From assembly GCF_002906165.1 (NCBI RefSeq), contig NZ_PPCN01000001.1, forward strand, positions 992,001 through 1,056,000: a stretch of DNA of 64,000 bases, written 5' to 3'. Source of the stretch: Roseibium marinum. Its GTDB lineage: Bacteria; Pseudomonadota; Alphaproteobacteria; Rhizobiales; Stappiaceae. A model generated the notes under the pieces. The model searched no databases. It saw nothing but the letters and a program-made list of their open reading frames with translations, and had not been told where the DNA came from. The translations under genes and the position numbers were made by a program. This document shows, one piece after another, positions 15,717-23,980 of this stretch; positions within the stretch are counted from its first letter, which is position 1; every line of letters begins with the position of its first letter.

Positions 15717-16925
15717 ATGTCGCATTTCGTGGACGACGCGCCTCAATGGCATGAACCTAAGCACGGAGAGCGCGCGGGCTTCGGAAAATTCGGCCAGCCG
15801 CAATCCGATTACGACCGCTTCATGGAGGCGGACGGTATTCCCGTTTTCCGGGGCGTCGGCATCTCGAAGGTTCAGAACTTGCCGCTCGTGAATTGGCCGC
15901 GCATGGGAGGACGCGGGTCCTACATCCAGCTGCACGGCACCGAAGGAAAGTGGGGCAACTACGTTGTCGAAGTTCCGGCCGCAGGCGCGCTCAATGTCGA
16001 AAAGCACATCTACGAGGAGATCTACCTTGTTGTGGAAGGCCGCGGGTCGACCGAGGTCTGGATGGAGGAAGGCGGGCCGAAGCACGTCTTCGAATGGCAA
16101 ACCGGTTCGCTGTTCTCCATACCTGTCAACGCTTACCACCGCATCGTCAACGCCACGAATTCTCCCGCCTTGCTTCTCGGCGGCACGACCGCGCCGAACC
16201 TGATGAACCTGATCGGCGACAAGGATTTCATCTTCAATTGTCCTTACGGGTTCATGAGCCGGTTTTCCGCCGACCGGGACTTCTACAAGCCCAACGAAGA
16301 AATCGAGCCCGACCCCATCCGGGGGCTCGCCATGCGGCGCACGAACCTTGTGCCCGATGTCATGAATTGCGACCTCCCGCTCGACAATCGCCGTTCGCCC
16401 GGCTACCGGCGCGTCGAACCCTTCATGACGGCCAACAAGTTCTATCTGTGGATCGGCCAGCACGAGACCGGCAAATACTCAAAGGCGCACGCCCACACCT
16501 CTGCCGCCGTGCTGGTTTGCGTGAAGGGCAAGGGCTACACCTACACCTGGCCGGAAGAGTGCGGAGTCAATCCCTGGAAGGACGGTCATGCGGACCGGGT
16601 CAAGCGGGTCGATTATGAACCCGTAGGATTGGTCAGCGCGGCTCCGGGCGGCGCGCGCTGGTATCACCAGCACTTCAACACATCTTCCGAACCGTTCCGG
16701 CTGAGCGCCTGGTTCGGGCCCAATCATCCGAGCCTGGTGACGGGACTGCCGCCCGGCGAAAAGCAGATCGACTATACGGCGATGGATGTGACCGAAGGCG
16801 GCACGTCCATACCCTACTGGATGGAAGACCCGCATATCCGCTCGGAATTCGAGGAACATATCGGCCGTACGGGCGCCAAGAGCAGGATGGACCCGGTCCT
16901 CTACGACAAACCGGCAACGGTATGA
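15717..16925 (+). CDS. Bicupin protein, putative metal-dependent dioxygenase (paralogue 1)
   Basis: A 402-aa protein with two cupin domains. Domain 1 (about residues 80-150) shows candidate metal ligands His97 and Glu100/Glu101 in EKHIYEEIYLVVEGRG, and His141 in PVNAYHRIVN. Domain 2 (about 245-325) shows His258/His260 in KAHAHTSAAVLVCVKGKG, and His317/His319 in RWYHQHFN. The two-domain layout resembles gentisate-type ring-cleaving dioxygenases, but I cannot assign a substrate. A GGGAGG ribosome site supports the start. Its stop overlaps the start of the EutA-like gene by 4 bp, so the two products are almost certainly made together. A paralogue is at 37456-38571, also next to an EutA-like gene. 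Confidence 0.8.
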   Translation: MSHFVDDAPQWHEPKHGERAGFGKFGQPQSDYDRFMEADGIPVFRGVGISKVQNLPLVNWPRMGGRGSYIQLHGTEGKWGNYVVEVPAAGALNVEKHIYEEIYLVVEGRGSTEVWMEEGGPKHVFEWQTGSLFSIPVNAYHRIVNATNSPALLLGGTTAPNLMNLIGDKDFIFNCPYGFMSRFSADRDFYKPNEEIEPDPIRGLAMRRTNLVPDVMNCDLPLDNRRSPGYRRVEPFMTANKFYLWIGQHETGKYSKAHAHTSAAVLVCVKGKGYTYTWPEECGVNPWKDGHADRVKRVDYEPVGLVSAAPGGARWYHQHFNTSSEPFRLSAWFGPNHPSLVTGLPPGEKQIDYTAMDVTEGGTSIPYWMEDPHIRSEFEEHIGRTGAKSRMDPVLYDKPATV

Positions 16926-18409
16926 TTCCGCAGAAAACCTCCACAGGCGTCCCGGGTTCCGCGCGGCGAATGCAATTTACAAATGCCGCCCGGAACCTGA
17001 TCGAGGAAGACGAGATCGAACTGACCAGTGTCGGCGTCGATATCGGGTCCTCCACATCGCATCTGATGTTCTCCAAAATCGTGCTGGAGCGCCGGGACGC
17101 GAATTACGTCGTTTCCAGACGGGAGGTTCTGTTCGAATCCGACATCATGCTGACACCCTATGCGGCCGGACAGACCATCGATGCGTCAGCGCTGGGGGCC
17201 TTCATCGAGGCGCAATACCGGTCCGCGGGGTTCGCCTTTGAGGATATCGATGCCGGAGCCCTGATCCTGACCGGCGTTGCCGTCCGGCGGGCAAACGCGC
17301 GCGCCATCGCGGAACTGTTCGCCGCCGAGGCTGGAAAATTCGTCGCCGTCAGCGCAGGCGATGCCCTGGAAACGCTGATGGCGGCACAAGGATCGGGTGC
17401 GGCCGCACTTTCGGGAAAAGGAGAGCGGATCGTCAACATCGATGTTGGCGGGGGCACCACCAAGATTGCTCTTTGCGACGCCGGCCGGGTGATCGGACGA
17501 ACTGTGGTGGAAGTCGGCGCGCGTCTCGTTGCCTATGATCGTGACGGCTGCATCGTCCGGCTTGAGCCTTTCGGCGCGCGTCATCTTGCCGACGCGGGGA
17601 TTGACGCGAGAGTCGGTTCGAGGCTGACGTCCGAGCAGCGGGAGCGTGTTGCCGGAAAGATGGCTGACCGGGTATTTTCCGCACTCATGGGCGAGGACCT
17701 CGGTGACCTGCTTCGCATGCCACAGCTTGATCGTCCTTTGGACAAAACCTCCGTTGTCTTTTCCGGAGGTGTGTCGGAGTTCATCTCCAAAGACGGCGAG
17801 GCGACCAGCGACGATCTCGGTCCCGAACTGGCGGTCGCGCTGAAGAAACGCATCGGTGCCTGGGCGCATTCCATCCTGCCGGCCCGCCAGGGTATTCGGG
17901 CAACGGTTGTCGGCGCCTCGCAATATACGGTTCAGGTCAGTGGCTCGACCATTTTTCTGGATCCGCCCACCGCCTTGCCCTTGCGAAACATGCCGGTGAT
18001 CGCACCGGACCTGGACCTCGGCGAGGACATCGACGCACAGGCGGTTACCCGCGCGGTCGAAGAGGCGCTCCTGCGTATGGGGCAGGAAACCGGTTCGCAG
18101 CCGGTCGCGGTCGCTCTGCCCTGGAAGGGATCGGCGACCTACGTCCGATTGTCGGCTGTCGCGCGCGGCCTGGTGCGCGGCCTTCGCCGCCATCTCGATG
18201 AAGGGCATCCCCTTGTCCTGGTCATCGAAGGCGATGTCGGTGGTCTGCTCGGCATGCAATGCCGTGCGGAAGAGACAGTGCCCGGCGCCATCGTCTCCCT
18301 AGACGGCATCGGCCTTTCGGAATTCGATTTCATCGACGTCGGCGAAGTGATCCGCGCGACAGGTGCGGCCCCAGTGGTCGTCAAATCCCTTGTGTTTCCG
18401 AGCGAATGA
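16922..18409 (+). CDS. EutA-like actin/Hsp70-fold ATPase (reactivating factor family), paralogue 1
   Basis: A 495-aa protein with the three nucleotide-binding signatures of the family: VGVDIGSSTSHLMFS (about residues 37-51), NIDVGGGTTKIALCD (172-186) and VVFSGGVSEFI (278-288). Its overall shape is that of EutA, which reactivates B12-dependent ethanolamine ammonia-lyase by ATP-driven cofactor exchange. No EutB/EutC gene is present. It overlaps the bicupin gene (ATGA), so its client is more likely that bicupin or another regulon enzyme; this is inference. A second, His-rich paralogue lies at 35647-37335, next to the second bicupin. The downstream tctB follows after 6 bp. Confidence 0.8.
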   Translation: MIPQKTSTGVPGSARRMQFTNAARNLIEEDEIELTSVGVDIGSSTSHLMFSKIVLERRDANYVVSRREVLFESDIMLTPYAAGQTIDASALGAFIEAQYRSAGFAFEDIDAGALILTGVAVRRANARAIAELFAAEAGKFVAVSAGDALETLMAAQGSGAAALSGKGERIVNIDVGGGTTKIALCDAGRVIGRTVVEVGARLVAYDRDGCIVRLEPFGARHLADAGIDARVGSRLTSEQRERVAGKMADRVFSALMGEDLGDLLRMPQLDRPLDKTSVVFSGGVSEFISKDGEATSDDLGPELAVALKKRIGAWAHSILPARQGIRATVVGASQYTVQVSGSTIFLDPPTALPLRNMPVIAPDLDLGEDIDAQAVTRAVEEALLRMGQETGSQPVAVALPWKGSATYVRLSAVARGLVRGLRRHLDEGHPLVLVIEGDVGGLLGMQCRAEETVPGAIVSLDGIGLSEFDFIDVGEVIRATGAAPVVVKSLVFPSE

Positions 18410-18415
18410 CGTGCG

Positions 18416-18928
18416 ATGAGTGATATCGATCTTGTTCCGGAGAAAATTCGTTCCCTTTGGCCTCCGGTCATCCTGATGCTTTTGTCCGCCGCCTTCACCG
18501 CGTGGGCGCAGCGATACGGTGACACACCGAGGTTGATGCCGACGCTTGCGGGCGTGGCGACAACCGTTTTGGCTTTGCTCGATCTGCTGTCCCGTTTCGA
18601 CAACAGGCTCGGTGCCGGGCTGCGGCTGGCCCTTGGGGCTGATTTCCGCAACCGGGAGATGACCCATGACCCGGCTGTCGCAAGGGAGGCGGGCCAGATC
18701 GGCTGGATGGTGGCCTGTGTCGTGGCGATGCTGGTAATCGGCATCCTTCCCGCCATCCCCCTTTTCATCACCCTCTACATGCGCTTCTGGGGCCGGCAGC
18801 CGTGGATACCCTCGCTGATCGCGGCCTTTGTCGTCCTGGGTTTCGTCTCCGTCGTTTTCGAGGTGCTGCTCGACTACACGCTCTATCGCGGCGTCCTGTT
18901 CGATCCGAAAGGATTTCATGCCTGGTAG
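18416..18928 (+). CDS. Tripartite tricarboxylate transporter small permease (TctB), second system
   Basis: A 170-aa membrane protein with four hydrophobic segments, among them WPPVILMLLSAAFTAWAQRY near the start and WMVACVVAMLVIGILPAIPLF in the middle. The end (VFEVLLDYTLYRGVLFDP) resembles the first TctB. It is followed by tctC (95 bp) and tctA, so a complete second TTT importer is encoded within the bicupin-EutA operon. Confidence 0.8.
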   Translation: MSDIDLVPEKIRSLWPPVILMLLSAAFTAWAQRYGDTPRLMPTLAGVATTVLALLDLLSRFDNRLGAGLRLALGADFRNREMTHDPAVAREAGQIGWMVACVVAMLVIGILPAIPLFITLYMRFWGRQPWIPSLIAAFVVLGFVSVVFEVLLDYTLYRGVLFDPKGFHAW

Positions 18929-19023
18929 GGCAGGCAGGACAGGGGCCGTAGACGCCTTCAACAACAACCAGAAATCGCGGCTTGTTTCGCACGCGGTCGG
19001 ACACACTAGAGAGGAGAATACAA

Positions 19024-19974
19024 ATGCGTAACCGCTTTATTCGCAGCCTGACGGTTGCTGCCGCGGCGCTTGTGGCGTGCACCGGCATCGCTTCGGCGGA
19101 ATGGCCGGAAAAACCGATCACCTTCGTTGTGCCCTATAGCCCCGGCGGCGGCTTCGACGCCTATGTCCGCGCGGTCGCTCCGGAAATGGAAAAGATCCTG
19201 GGCACAGAGGTCGTTGTCGAAAACATTCCCGGCGCCGGAGGGCAGAAGGGCGCTTCGACCGTTTATCGCTCCGATCCCGATGGCTATACGATCGGCATCT
19301 GGAACGTGCCGGGCCTGACCGTTCCGCAACTGCTCGGTAAATCCACGGGCTACGACCTGACGGACGTGACCTGGATCGGCAATCTGGCGACATCGAACTA
19401 TGCGCTGGCGGTCAAGGCCGATAGCCCGTTCAACAGCCTCAAGGAACTCTGCAGCCAGGGCAAGCCGTTCAAACATTCCGATACCGGTCCGGCCTCGACT
19501 TCGTCCGTGACCGCGCGTGTCGCGATGACGCTGATCGACTGTCCTATCCAGAACGTTACCGGTTACAAGGGCTCCACCGACACGATCATCGGCCTGATGC
19601 GCGGTGAAGTCGATGCCACGATCAAGCCGCTTGCGCAGCTTTTGAAATATCGCAAGTCGGGCGATGTGAAGATCCTGATGACGTTCGAGGAGACGCGCTC
19701 GGCGGAGGATATTCCGACCTCCACGGAACTGGGATATCCCGACTTCGCCAACTTCGACCTGCGCCGCATCGTCGGCGGCCCTCCGGGCATTCCGGCGGAC
19801 ATCCAGGAAAAGCTGTCCGCGGCGTTGCTTCAGGCAGCCGATGCACCTTCCGTTCAGGAGTGGGCGGCGAGTTCCAACAACGCCCTTGATCCGGTCGGCG
19901 CCGAGGAGGCGTCCGCGATCATGCAGCGTCTGATGGACTTTTACGGCTCCTACAAGGACGTGCTGGCGCAATAA
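19024..19974 (+). CDS. Tripartite tricarboxylate transporter substrate-binding protein (TctC), second system
   Basis: A 316-aa periplasmic protein. The signal peptide MRNRFIRSLTVAAAALVACT ends near ASAEWPEKPITF, after which VPYSPGGGFDAYVRAVAPEM gives the TctC signature and GAGGQKGASTVY the second ligand-loop motif. It is related to, but clearly different from, the first TctC, so a different carboxylate ligand is plausible. The ATG at 19024 has an AGAGGAGA ribosome site. A strong terminator directly follows the gene, which probably makes the binding protein more abundant than the permease. Confidence 0.88.
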   Translation: MRNRFIRSLTVAAAALVACTGIASAEWPEKPITFVVPYSPGGGFDAYVRAVAPEMEKILGTEVVVENIPGAGGQKGASTVYRSDPDGYTIGIWNVPGLTVPQLLGKSTGYDLTDVTWIGNLATSNYALAVKADSPFNSLKELCSQGKPFKHSDTGPASTSSVTARVAMTLIDCPIQNVTGYKGSTDTIIGLMRGEVDATIKPLAQLLKYRKSGDVKILMTFEETRSAEDIPTSTELGYPDFANFDLRRIVGGPPGIPADIQEKLSAALLQAADAPSVQEWAASSNNALDPVGAEEASAIMQRLMDFYGSYKDVLAQ

Positions 19975-19984
19975 CCAGGCGTTT

Positions 19985-20017
19985 CCGAAGCGGGGTGGAC
20001 CCGCTTCGGCTTTTTTT
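19985..20017 (+). terminator. Intra-operon terminator between tctC and tctA
   Basis: A perfect 10-bp stem (CCGAAGCGGG / CCCGCTTCGG) with a 5-nt loop is followed by C and seven T. It lies 10 bp after tctC and 24 bp before tctA of the second transporter, so it probably acts as a partial terminator that sets the TctC:TctA ratio. Confidence 0.85.
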
Positions 20018-20040
20018 GGTGCGAACAGGGCAGGCGTGGC

Positions 20041-21534
20041 ATGGGCTTTGATGTCCTCATCGATTCAATGGTTTCGGTCTTCAGCAGCGGATCGGCCATC
20101 TATGTGCTTTTGGGTGTGCTGCTGGGTCTGTGCTTCGGCGTCATTCCGGGGCTTGGTGGAACGACGGCGCTCGCGCTGCTGATTCCCGTGACATTCTCGA
20201 TGGAAGCCCTCGATGCCATGTATCTGGCCGGTGGCGTGATGGGCGCCACGTCCTTTGGCGGTTCGATCACGGCCATCCTTTTGAATACGCCCGGCACGGC
20301 GCCCAATGCGGCGACGACTTTCGACGGCTATCCCCTGGCCCGACAGGGCAAGGCGGGACTGGCAATCGGAGCATCGGCCACCGCCTCCGCGCTTGGCGGA
20401 TTGATTGGTCTGGTCACCCTGCTGTTCGTCATTCCCGTGGCGCGAAGTGTGGTCCTGGCCTTCGGTCCGGCGGAATTCTTCCTTTTGACCATGCTGGGGC
20501 TGGTCGCGATCGCCGTTTCATCACGCGGCAAGCTGCTTCGCGGTTTGATCGCCGGCGGCTTCGGACTGATGCTTGCCTTCGTCGGCACCGATACGGTGTC
20601 CGGAGAGCTCCGGTTTACACTCGATACGGATTACCTCTGGGACGGGATCCCGCTTGTACCGACCCTGACGGGCATGTTCGCGATTTCCCAGATGATAGAA
20701 CTCGGTCTCAAGGGCGGGTCCGTTGCGGGAGCGGTCGGGGATGCCCGCCAGAAGATCTCAGGCGTATGGGACGGGGTCAAAGCGGTCTTTGTCCACTGGC
20801 CGGTGCTGCTGCGCGGATCCGCCATCGGAACGATAATCGGCGCCGTTCCGGGGCTTGGCGGCACTGTCGCGGCCTTCATGGCCTATTCGTCGACCGTCCA
20901 GTCCTCACGGGATCCGGAATCCTTCGGCAAGGGCAATATCGTGGGTGTGATCGCGCCGGAAAGCGCCAACAATGCAAAGGATGGCGGCTCGTTGGTGCCG
21001 ACGGTCGCTTTCGGTATTCCGGGCAGCGCGGAGACGGCGCTCTTTCTGGGAATTCTGGTGCTGCATGGTATCGATCCGGGACCATCGATCCTGCTCGACA
21101 ACCAGCAGGAGGTCTATGGCCTGATCGTTGCCCTGACCCTGTCGGCCGTGGGGGCTTCCATTATCGGCCTGATGTTCTCCAGGTGGCTGGTGCTCATAAC
21201 CTACGTCAACGTTCACGTCCTGGTGCCCGTGGTGGTCACGGTCTCGCTGACCGGGGTCTATGTGCTCGACGGCAAGCCCGGCGATGTGATCCTCGCCATG
21301 ATCATGGGGATCGTCGGTTACATGATGCTGCGGTTCGACTATCCGCGCCTGACGCTGGTCATAGCGCTCGTTCTGGGGGAGACCGCCGAAAGGTCTTTCC
21401 ATCAGACGCAGATGATTTCCGACAATGATATGCTCGGTTTCATGGCCGGGCGGCCGCAGTCCCTGATCCTGATCGCGCTGACCGTGTTGACACTTCTGTT
21501 GCCGGCGCTGCGCAGGATCCGTATTGCTCGATGA
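20041..21534 (+). CDS. Tripartite tricarboxylate transporter large permease (TctA), second system
   Basis: A 497-aa polytopic permease. The paired motifs FGVIPGLGGTTALALLIP (near residue 35) and IIGAVPGLGGTVAAFMAYSS (near 265), plus GKGNIVGVIAPESANNAKDGG, are the TctA hallmarks. Together with the TctB and TctC encoded upstream it should import a carboxylic acid using an ion gradient. It follows the strong terminator at 19985-20017. Its 3' end is close to the methyltransferase gene (ATG 20 bp after the stop). Confidence 0.9.
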   Translation: MGFDVLIDSMVSVFSSGSAIYVLLGVLLGLCFGVIPGLGGTTALALLIPVTFSMEALDAMYLAGGVMGATSFGGSITAILLNTPGTAPNAATTFDGYPLARQGKAGLAIGASATASALGGLIGLVTLLFVIPVARSVVLAFGPAEFFLLTMLGLVAIAVSSRGKLLRGLIAGGFGLMLAFVGTDTVSGELRFTLDTDYLWDGIPLVPTLTGMFAISQMIELGLKGGSVAGAVGDARQKISGVWDGVKAVFVHWPVLLRGSAIGTIIGAVPGLGGTVAAFMAYSSTVQSSRDPESFGKGNIVGVIAPESANNAKDGGSLVPTVAFGIPGSAETALFLGILVLHGIDPGPSILLDNQQEVYGLIVALTLSAVGASIIGLMFSRWLVLITYVNVHVLVPVVVTVSLTGVYVLDGKPGDVILAMIMGIVGYMMLRFDYPRLTLVIALVLGETAERSFHQTQMISDNDMLGFMAGRPQSLILIALTVLTLLLPALRRIRIAR

Positions 21535-21553
21535 ACGTAAATCCGGGATCGGA

Positions 21554-22165
21554 ATGAGCATGAGCGAACTGGACCGATGGGAAAATCGCTTCGCCGCGCG
21601 CGAATATGTTTTCGGCACCGCGCCCAACGCGTTTCTGGCCCGCCAGGCGCCGCGGCTGAAGGCGGGCCTCAGGGCACTGTCGATCGCTGACGGCGAAGGC
21701 CGCAACGGCGTATGGCTGGCGGAGCAGGGACTGCAGGTGACCTCCCAGGATTTTTCACCGCGGGCGCAGGAAAAGGCGCGCGCCCTGGCAAGGCAGCGGG
21801 ACGTCGAGCTGGACTTTTTCCTTGGCGATCTTCTGGAGTTCGACTGGCCGGATGCCGGATACGATGTGATCGTCGGCATCTTCTTCCAGTTTCTCGCGCC
21901 CGATGACCGCGCGCGTGTCTTCGAAGGGATCAGGTCCGCTGTCAGGCCGGGAGGTCTCGTGTTGATCGAAGGCTATGGTCCGAAGCAGCTGGAATACAGG
22001 ACCGGTGGTCCGGGAAAGCTCGAAAAGCTTTATACCGGAGAGTTGCTGAAGGCGGCCTTTGAGGGGTTCTCCGAGGTCGACGTCCAGGTTTATGACGCGG
22101 AAGTCTCGGAAGGCGCCGGGCACGTGGGTCTTTCGGCGCTGGTCGATTTGATCGCAAGGCGCTGA
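21554..22165 (+). CDS. SAM-dependent methyltransferase (TehB/thiopurine-type, class I)
   Basis: A 203-aa Rossmann-fold methyltransferase. It starts with the family-typical WENRFAAREYVFGTAPNAFL, then has a SAM site ALSIADGEGRNGVWLAEQG (motif I near residue 43) and LDFFLGDLLEFDWP (motif II region). This N-terminus is characteristic of small methyltransferases annotated as tellurite or thiopurine resistance proteins, but the natural substrate is usually unknown. I chose the ATG at 21554; ATG 21560 is also possible. It sits just after tctA, at the end of the operon. Confidence 0.78.
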   Translation: MSMSELDRWENRFAAREYVFGTAPNAFLARQAPRLKAGLRALSIADGEGRNGVWLAEQGLQVTSQDFSPRAQEKARALARQRDVELDFFLGDLLEFDWPDAGYDVIVGIFFQFLAPDDRARVFEGIRSAVRPGGLVLIEGYGPKQLEYRTGGPGKLEKLYTGELLKAAFEGFSEVDVQVYDAEVSEGAGHVGLSALVDLIARR

Positions 22166-22178
22166 GACGGCAACAGGG

Positions 22179-22505
22179 TCAGTCTTCCGGCGCTTCGATA
22201 ACGACAGCGGTATCGTGGGCCACGACCTTGTAGGTCTTCAGGTTCACGATGCAGGGCGGAGCGACGACGGTGCCGTCACGGATGTCGAACCTGCCCTGAT
22301 GAAAATCGCATTCAATGACATGCCCGTCGAGTTCCCCTTCCGAGAGAGAGCCGGGCCCGTGGGTGCACAGATCGTTGGTAACGTAGAACTGTCCCTCGAC
22401 ACGATAGACCGCGAGTTCCAGGTCGCCTGTCTCCACCTTGTGTATGCAGCCTTCCTCGACCGCATCCTTGGGACAGAGTTCAATGAGATTTTCCGTCTCG
22501 GGCAT
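22179..22505 (-). CDS. Rieske 2Fe-2S ferredoxin
   Basis: A 108-aa soluble electron carrier. The Rieske motif is CTHGPG (Cys-x-His) followed, after 16 residues, by CDFHQG (Cys-x2-His). VTNDLCTHG and GRFDIRDGTVVAPPCIVNLK match NDO/biphenyl-type ferredoxin partners of ring-hydroxylating oxygenases. It is a natural partner for the Rieske oxygenase (38665-39951) and the reductase (33706-34701) of the same regulon, although it is encoded 16 kb from the oxygenase. Operator copy 5 faces it, 38 bp upstream of the ATG. Confidence 0.9.
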   Translation of the reverse strand: MPETENLIELCPKDAVEEGCIHKVETGDLELAVYRVEGQFYVTNDLCTHGPGSLSEGELDGHVIECDFHQGRFDIRDGTVVAPPCIVNLKTYKVVAHDTAVVIEAPED

Positions 22506-22542
22506 GTCTACCTCGCAGCTTCGTTCCCTAAATTCAAATATC

Positions 22543-22567
22543 GGAACAACGTTCCGTATGCAAGAAC
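22543..22567 (-). promoter_or_regulatory. Putative IclR-regulon operator, copy 5
   Basis: Read on the minus strand: GTTCttgcATACG, GAAC, 3 nt, GTTCC. It lies upstream of the Rieske ferredoxin. A TTGAAT hexamer follows 5 nt downstream, but the matching -10 is poor. Confidence 0.6.
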
Positions 22568-22629
22568 AAATGACACTCCGGATCGATCTCTGAGTATGGC
22601 AAATTCACCTCTTCGGGTGATTTTGTAAT

Positions 22630-22654
22630 GTTCCGCATAGAAGAATGTTGTTCT
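22630..22654 (+). promoter_or_regulatory. Putative IclR-regulon operator, copy 6
   Basis: GTTCCgcatAGAA, GAAT, 3 nt, GTTCT. It faces the rightward cupin pair (22701-23926), with TTGATG 4 nt downstream. It is one of the weaker matches in the middle block but keeps all the spacings. Confidence 0.6.
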
Positions 22655-22700
22655 TTTATTGATGAACGTTTAGAAATGAAGCGAAAGAGGAGGCGGTTCG

Positions 22701-23324
22701 ATGAACAAGAAAACCGACGGGAACGAAGAGACGGCGCCAGCCGTTTCCGATAAACACGATCATGGGCCCGAGGGCTACTATCACAGCCAGAAGGACCGCA
22801 TTTTTGTCCGGCCGGTCCAGGGGGAATACAATCTTACCCATGAGCTTGACAGGCTTCGCTCGATGCCGCGCGTGCGCAAGGCCAGTGAGATCAAATTTGT
22901 CGATGGCCCCCAGGCCTACAGCCGCCATTATGTCGAACCCAAGGACGGCATCACGCAGCTCTTCCACATTCATCTTGAGGAATACGGCCCAGGCGGGAAG
23001 AGCCAGAAACATGGCCATGTGAACGAAGCGGCCTTCTACATTCTCGACGGCGAAGGCTACGAGATCCACGATGAACAGCGTTACGACTGGCAGGCAGGGG
23101 ATATAGCCATCGTGCACAACAATTGCGTGCACCAGCATTTCAACGCCTCCGACACGAAGCCCGCTCGCGCGCTTGTGCTGAAAACCAAGCCGATGTTCGT
23201 CTTCATGAACATGCTTTTCCAGAAGACGGTCGAACCGCGGTCCACGGTACCGGCCCCCGGCGGCGAAAAATTCGAGGTTCGCGAGGAAGAGCACGACCAC
23301 AATCATCCCGAGGAAGGTTATTGA
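22701..23324 (+). CDS. Single-domain cupin protein, pair 1 member A
   Basis: A 207-aa cupin. Conserved motif 1 is KHGHVNEAAFYILDGEG, with candidate ligands His-x-His-x2-Glu, and motif 2 is HNNCVHQHFNAS. The N-terminus is His/Glu-rich (KHDHGPEGYYHSQKD) and the C-terminus ends HDHNHPEEGY, so extra metal binding is possible. It is followed after 2 bp by the member B cupin, implying a hetero-oligomer or sequential enzymes. It is a paralogue of the protein at 45062-45640; in that copy the motif-1 Glu is replaced by Ser. The substrate is unknown. Confidence 0.78.
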   Translation: MNKKTDGNEETAPAVSDKHDHGPEGYYHSQKDRIFVRPVQGEYNLTHELDRLRSMPRVRKASEIKFVDGPQAYSRHYVEPKDGITQLFHIHLEEYGPGGKSQKHGHVNEAAFYILDGEGYEIHDEQRYDWQAGDIAIVHNNCVHQHFNASDTKPARALVLKTKPMFVFMNMLFQKTVEPRSTVPAPGGEKFEVREEEHDHNHPEEGY

Positions 23325-23326
23325 AC

Positions 23327-23926
23327 ATGGCGTGGGGAGAAACCGGAGTCTGGATCGACGGCGAAGAGAATATGCCGCTGTACCAGAACCTGCTCGACGA
23401 TGCGGCGAGCGCGCCGGAGCGAAACGCCCGGCGCAACAAGATCGTGCGGCCGGATGAAATGCCTTGGGAAATGTCCCGTCAGGGTCTCTTGAAACACCTG
23501 ATCAATGAAGCCATGAACACCCGGATGGAAACGGTGGATGCCTACATGCAGATCATTCCTCCGGGTTCGAAGTCGGGCAAACACCGGCATCTGGCCGAGG
23601 AATGCCTGTATGTGGTCGAAGGGCACGGCTACGACCTGCACCAGGACTGCGATGTCGAGATTACGGATGTGTATTTCTGGAAACCGCAGGACGAGATCAA
23701 GCGCTTCGACTATGAGGCCGGTGACGTGATCTACGTGCCGCCGAATACGATCCATCAGCATTTCAATGCCGATCCGGACCGGCCGCTTCGGCTGATTTCG
23801 GTGATCAATCGCATCTTCAAACAATGTGGTCTGAACGATCTGGAACAGATCGAGGACGCGCCGGAATACGATCCCTCGATTACGCTGTCGCCGGAAACGG
23901 TCCGCGCGTTCCTGCGCGTGAAATGA
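23327..23926 (+). CDS. Single-domain cupin protein, pair 1 member B
   Basis: A 199-aa cupin. Motif 1 is KHRHLAEECLYVVEGHGYDL (His-x-His-x3-Glu type). About 30 residues of inserted sequence then precede motif 2, DVIYVPPNTIHQHFNADPDR. The C-terminal extension (FKQCGLNDLEQIEDAPEYDP) is shared with the paralogue at 44452-45048. The start lies 2 bp after the stop of member A, so the two are translationally linked. Both sets of metal ligands look intact here. The likely role is a metal-dependent oxygenase or isomerase step of the pathway; this is inference from fold and context. Confidence 0.78.
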   Translation: MAWGETGVWIDGEENMPLYQNLLDDAASAPERNARRNKIVRPDEMPWEMSRQGLLKHLINEAMNTRMETVDAYMQIIPPGSKSGKHRHLAEECLYVVEGHGYDLHQDCDVEITDVYFWKPQDEIKRFDYEAGDVIYVPPNTIHQHFNADPDRPLRLISVINRIFKQCGLNDLEQIEDAPEYDPSITLSPETVRAFLRVK

Positions 23927-23929
23927 CCC

Positions 23930-23952
23930 GGCCGGCCCGTACGCGGGCCGGC
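23930..23952 (+). terminator. GC-rich hairpin after the cupin pair (weak terminator candidate)
   Basis: CCGGCCCGTACGCGGGCCGG forms a strong stem but is followed by CTTCC rather than a T-run, so termination would be weak or would need another factor. Confidence 0.4.
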
Positions 23953-23980
23953 TTCCATCACAACTTATCGGTATCAGTCC

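Noticed and set aside
16922..18409. Ethanolamine utilisation function from the EutA similarity
   Set aside because: No EutB, EutC or microcompartment gene is present, and both copies neighbour bicupins, so the name EutA should not be transferred as a function.
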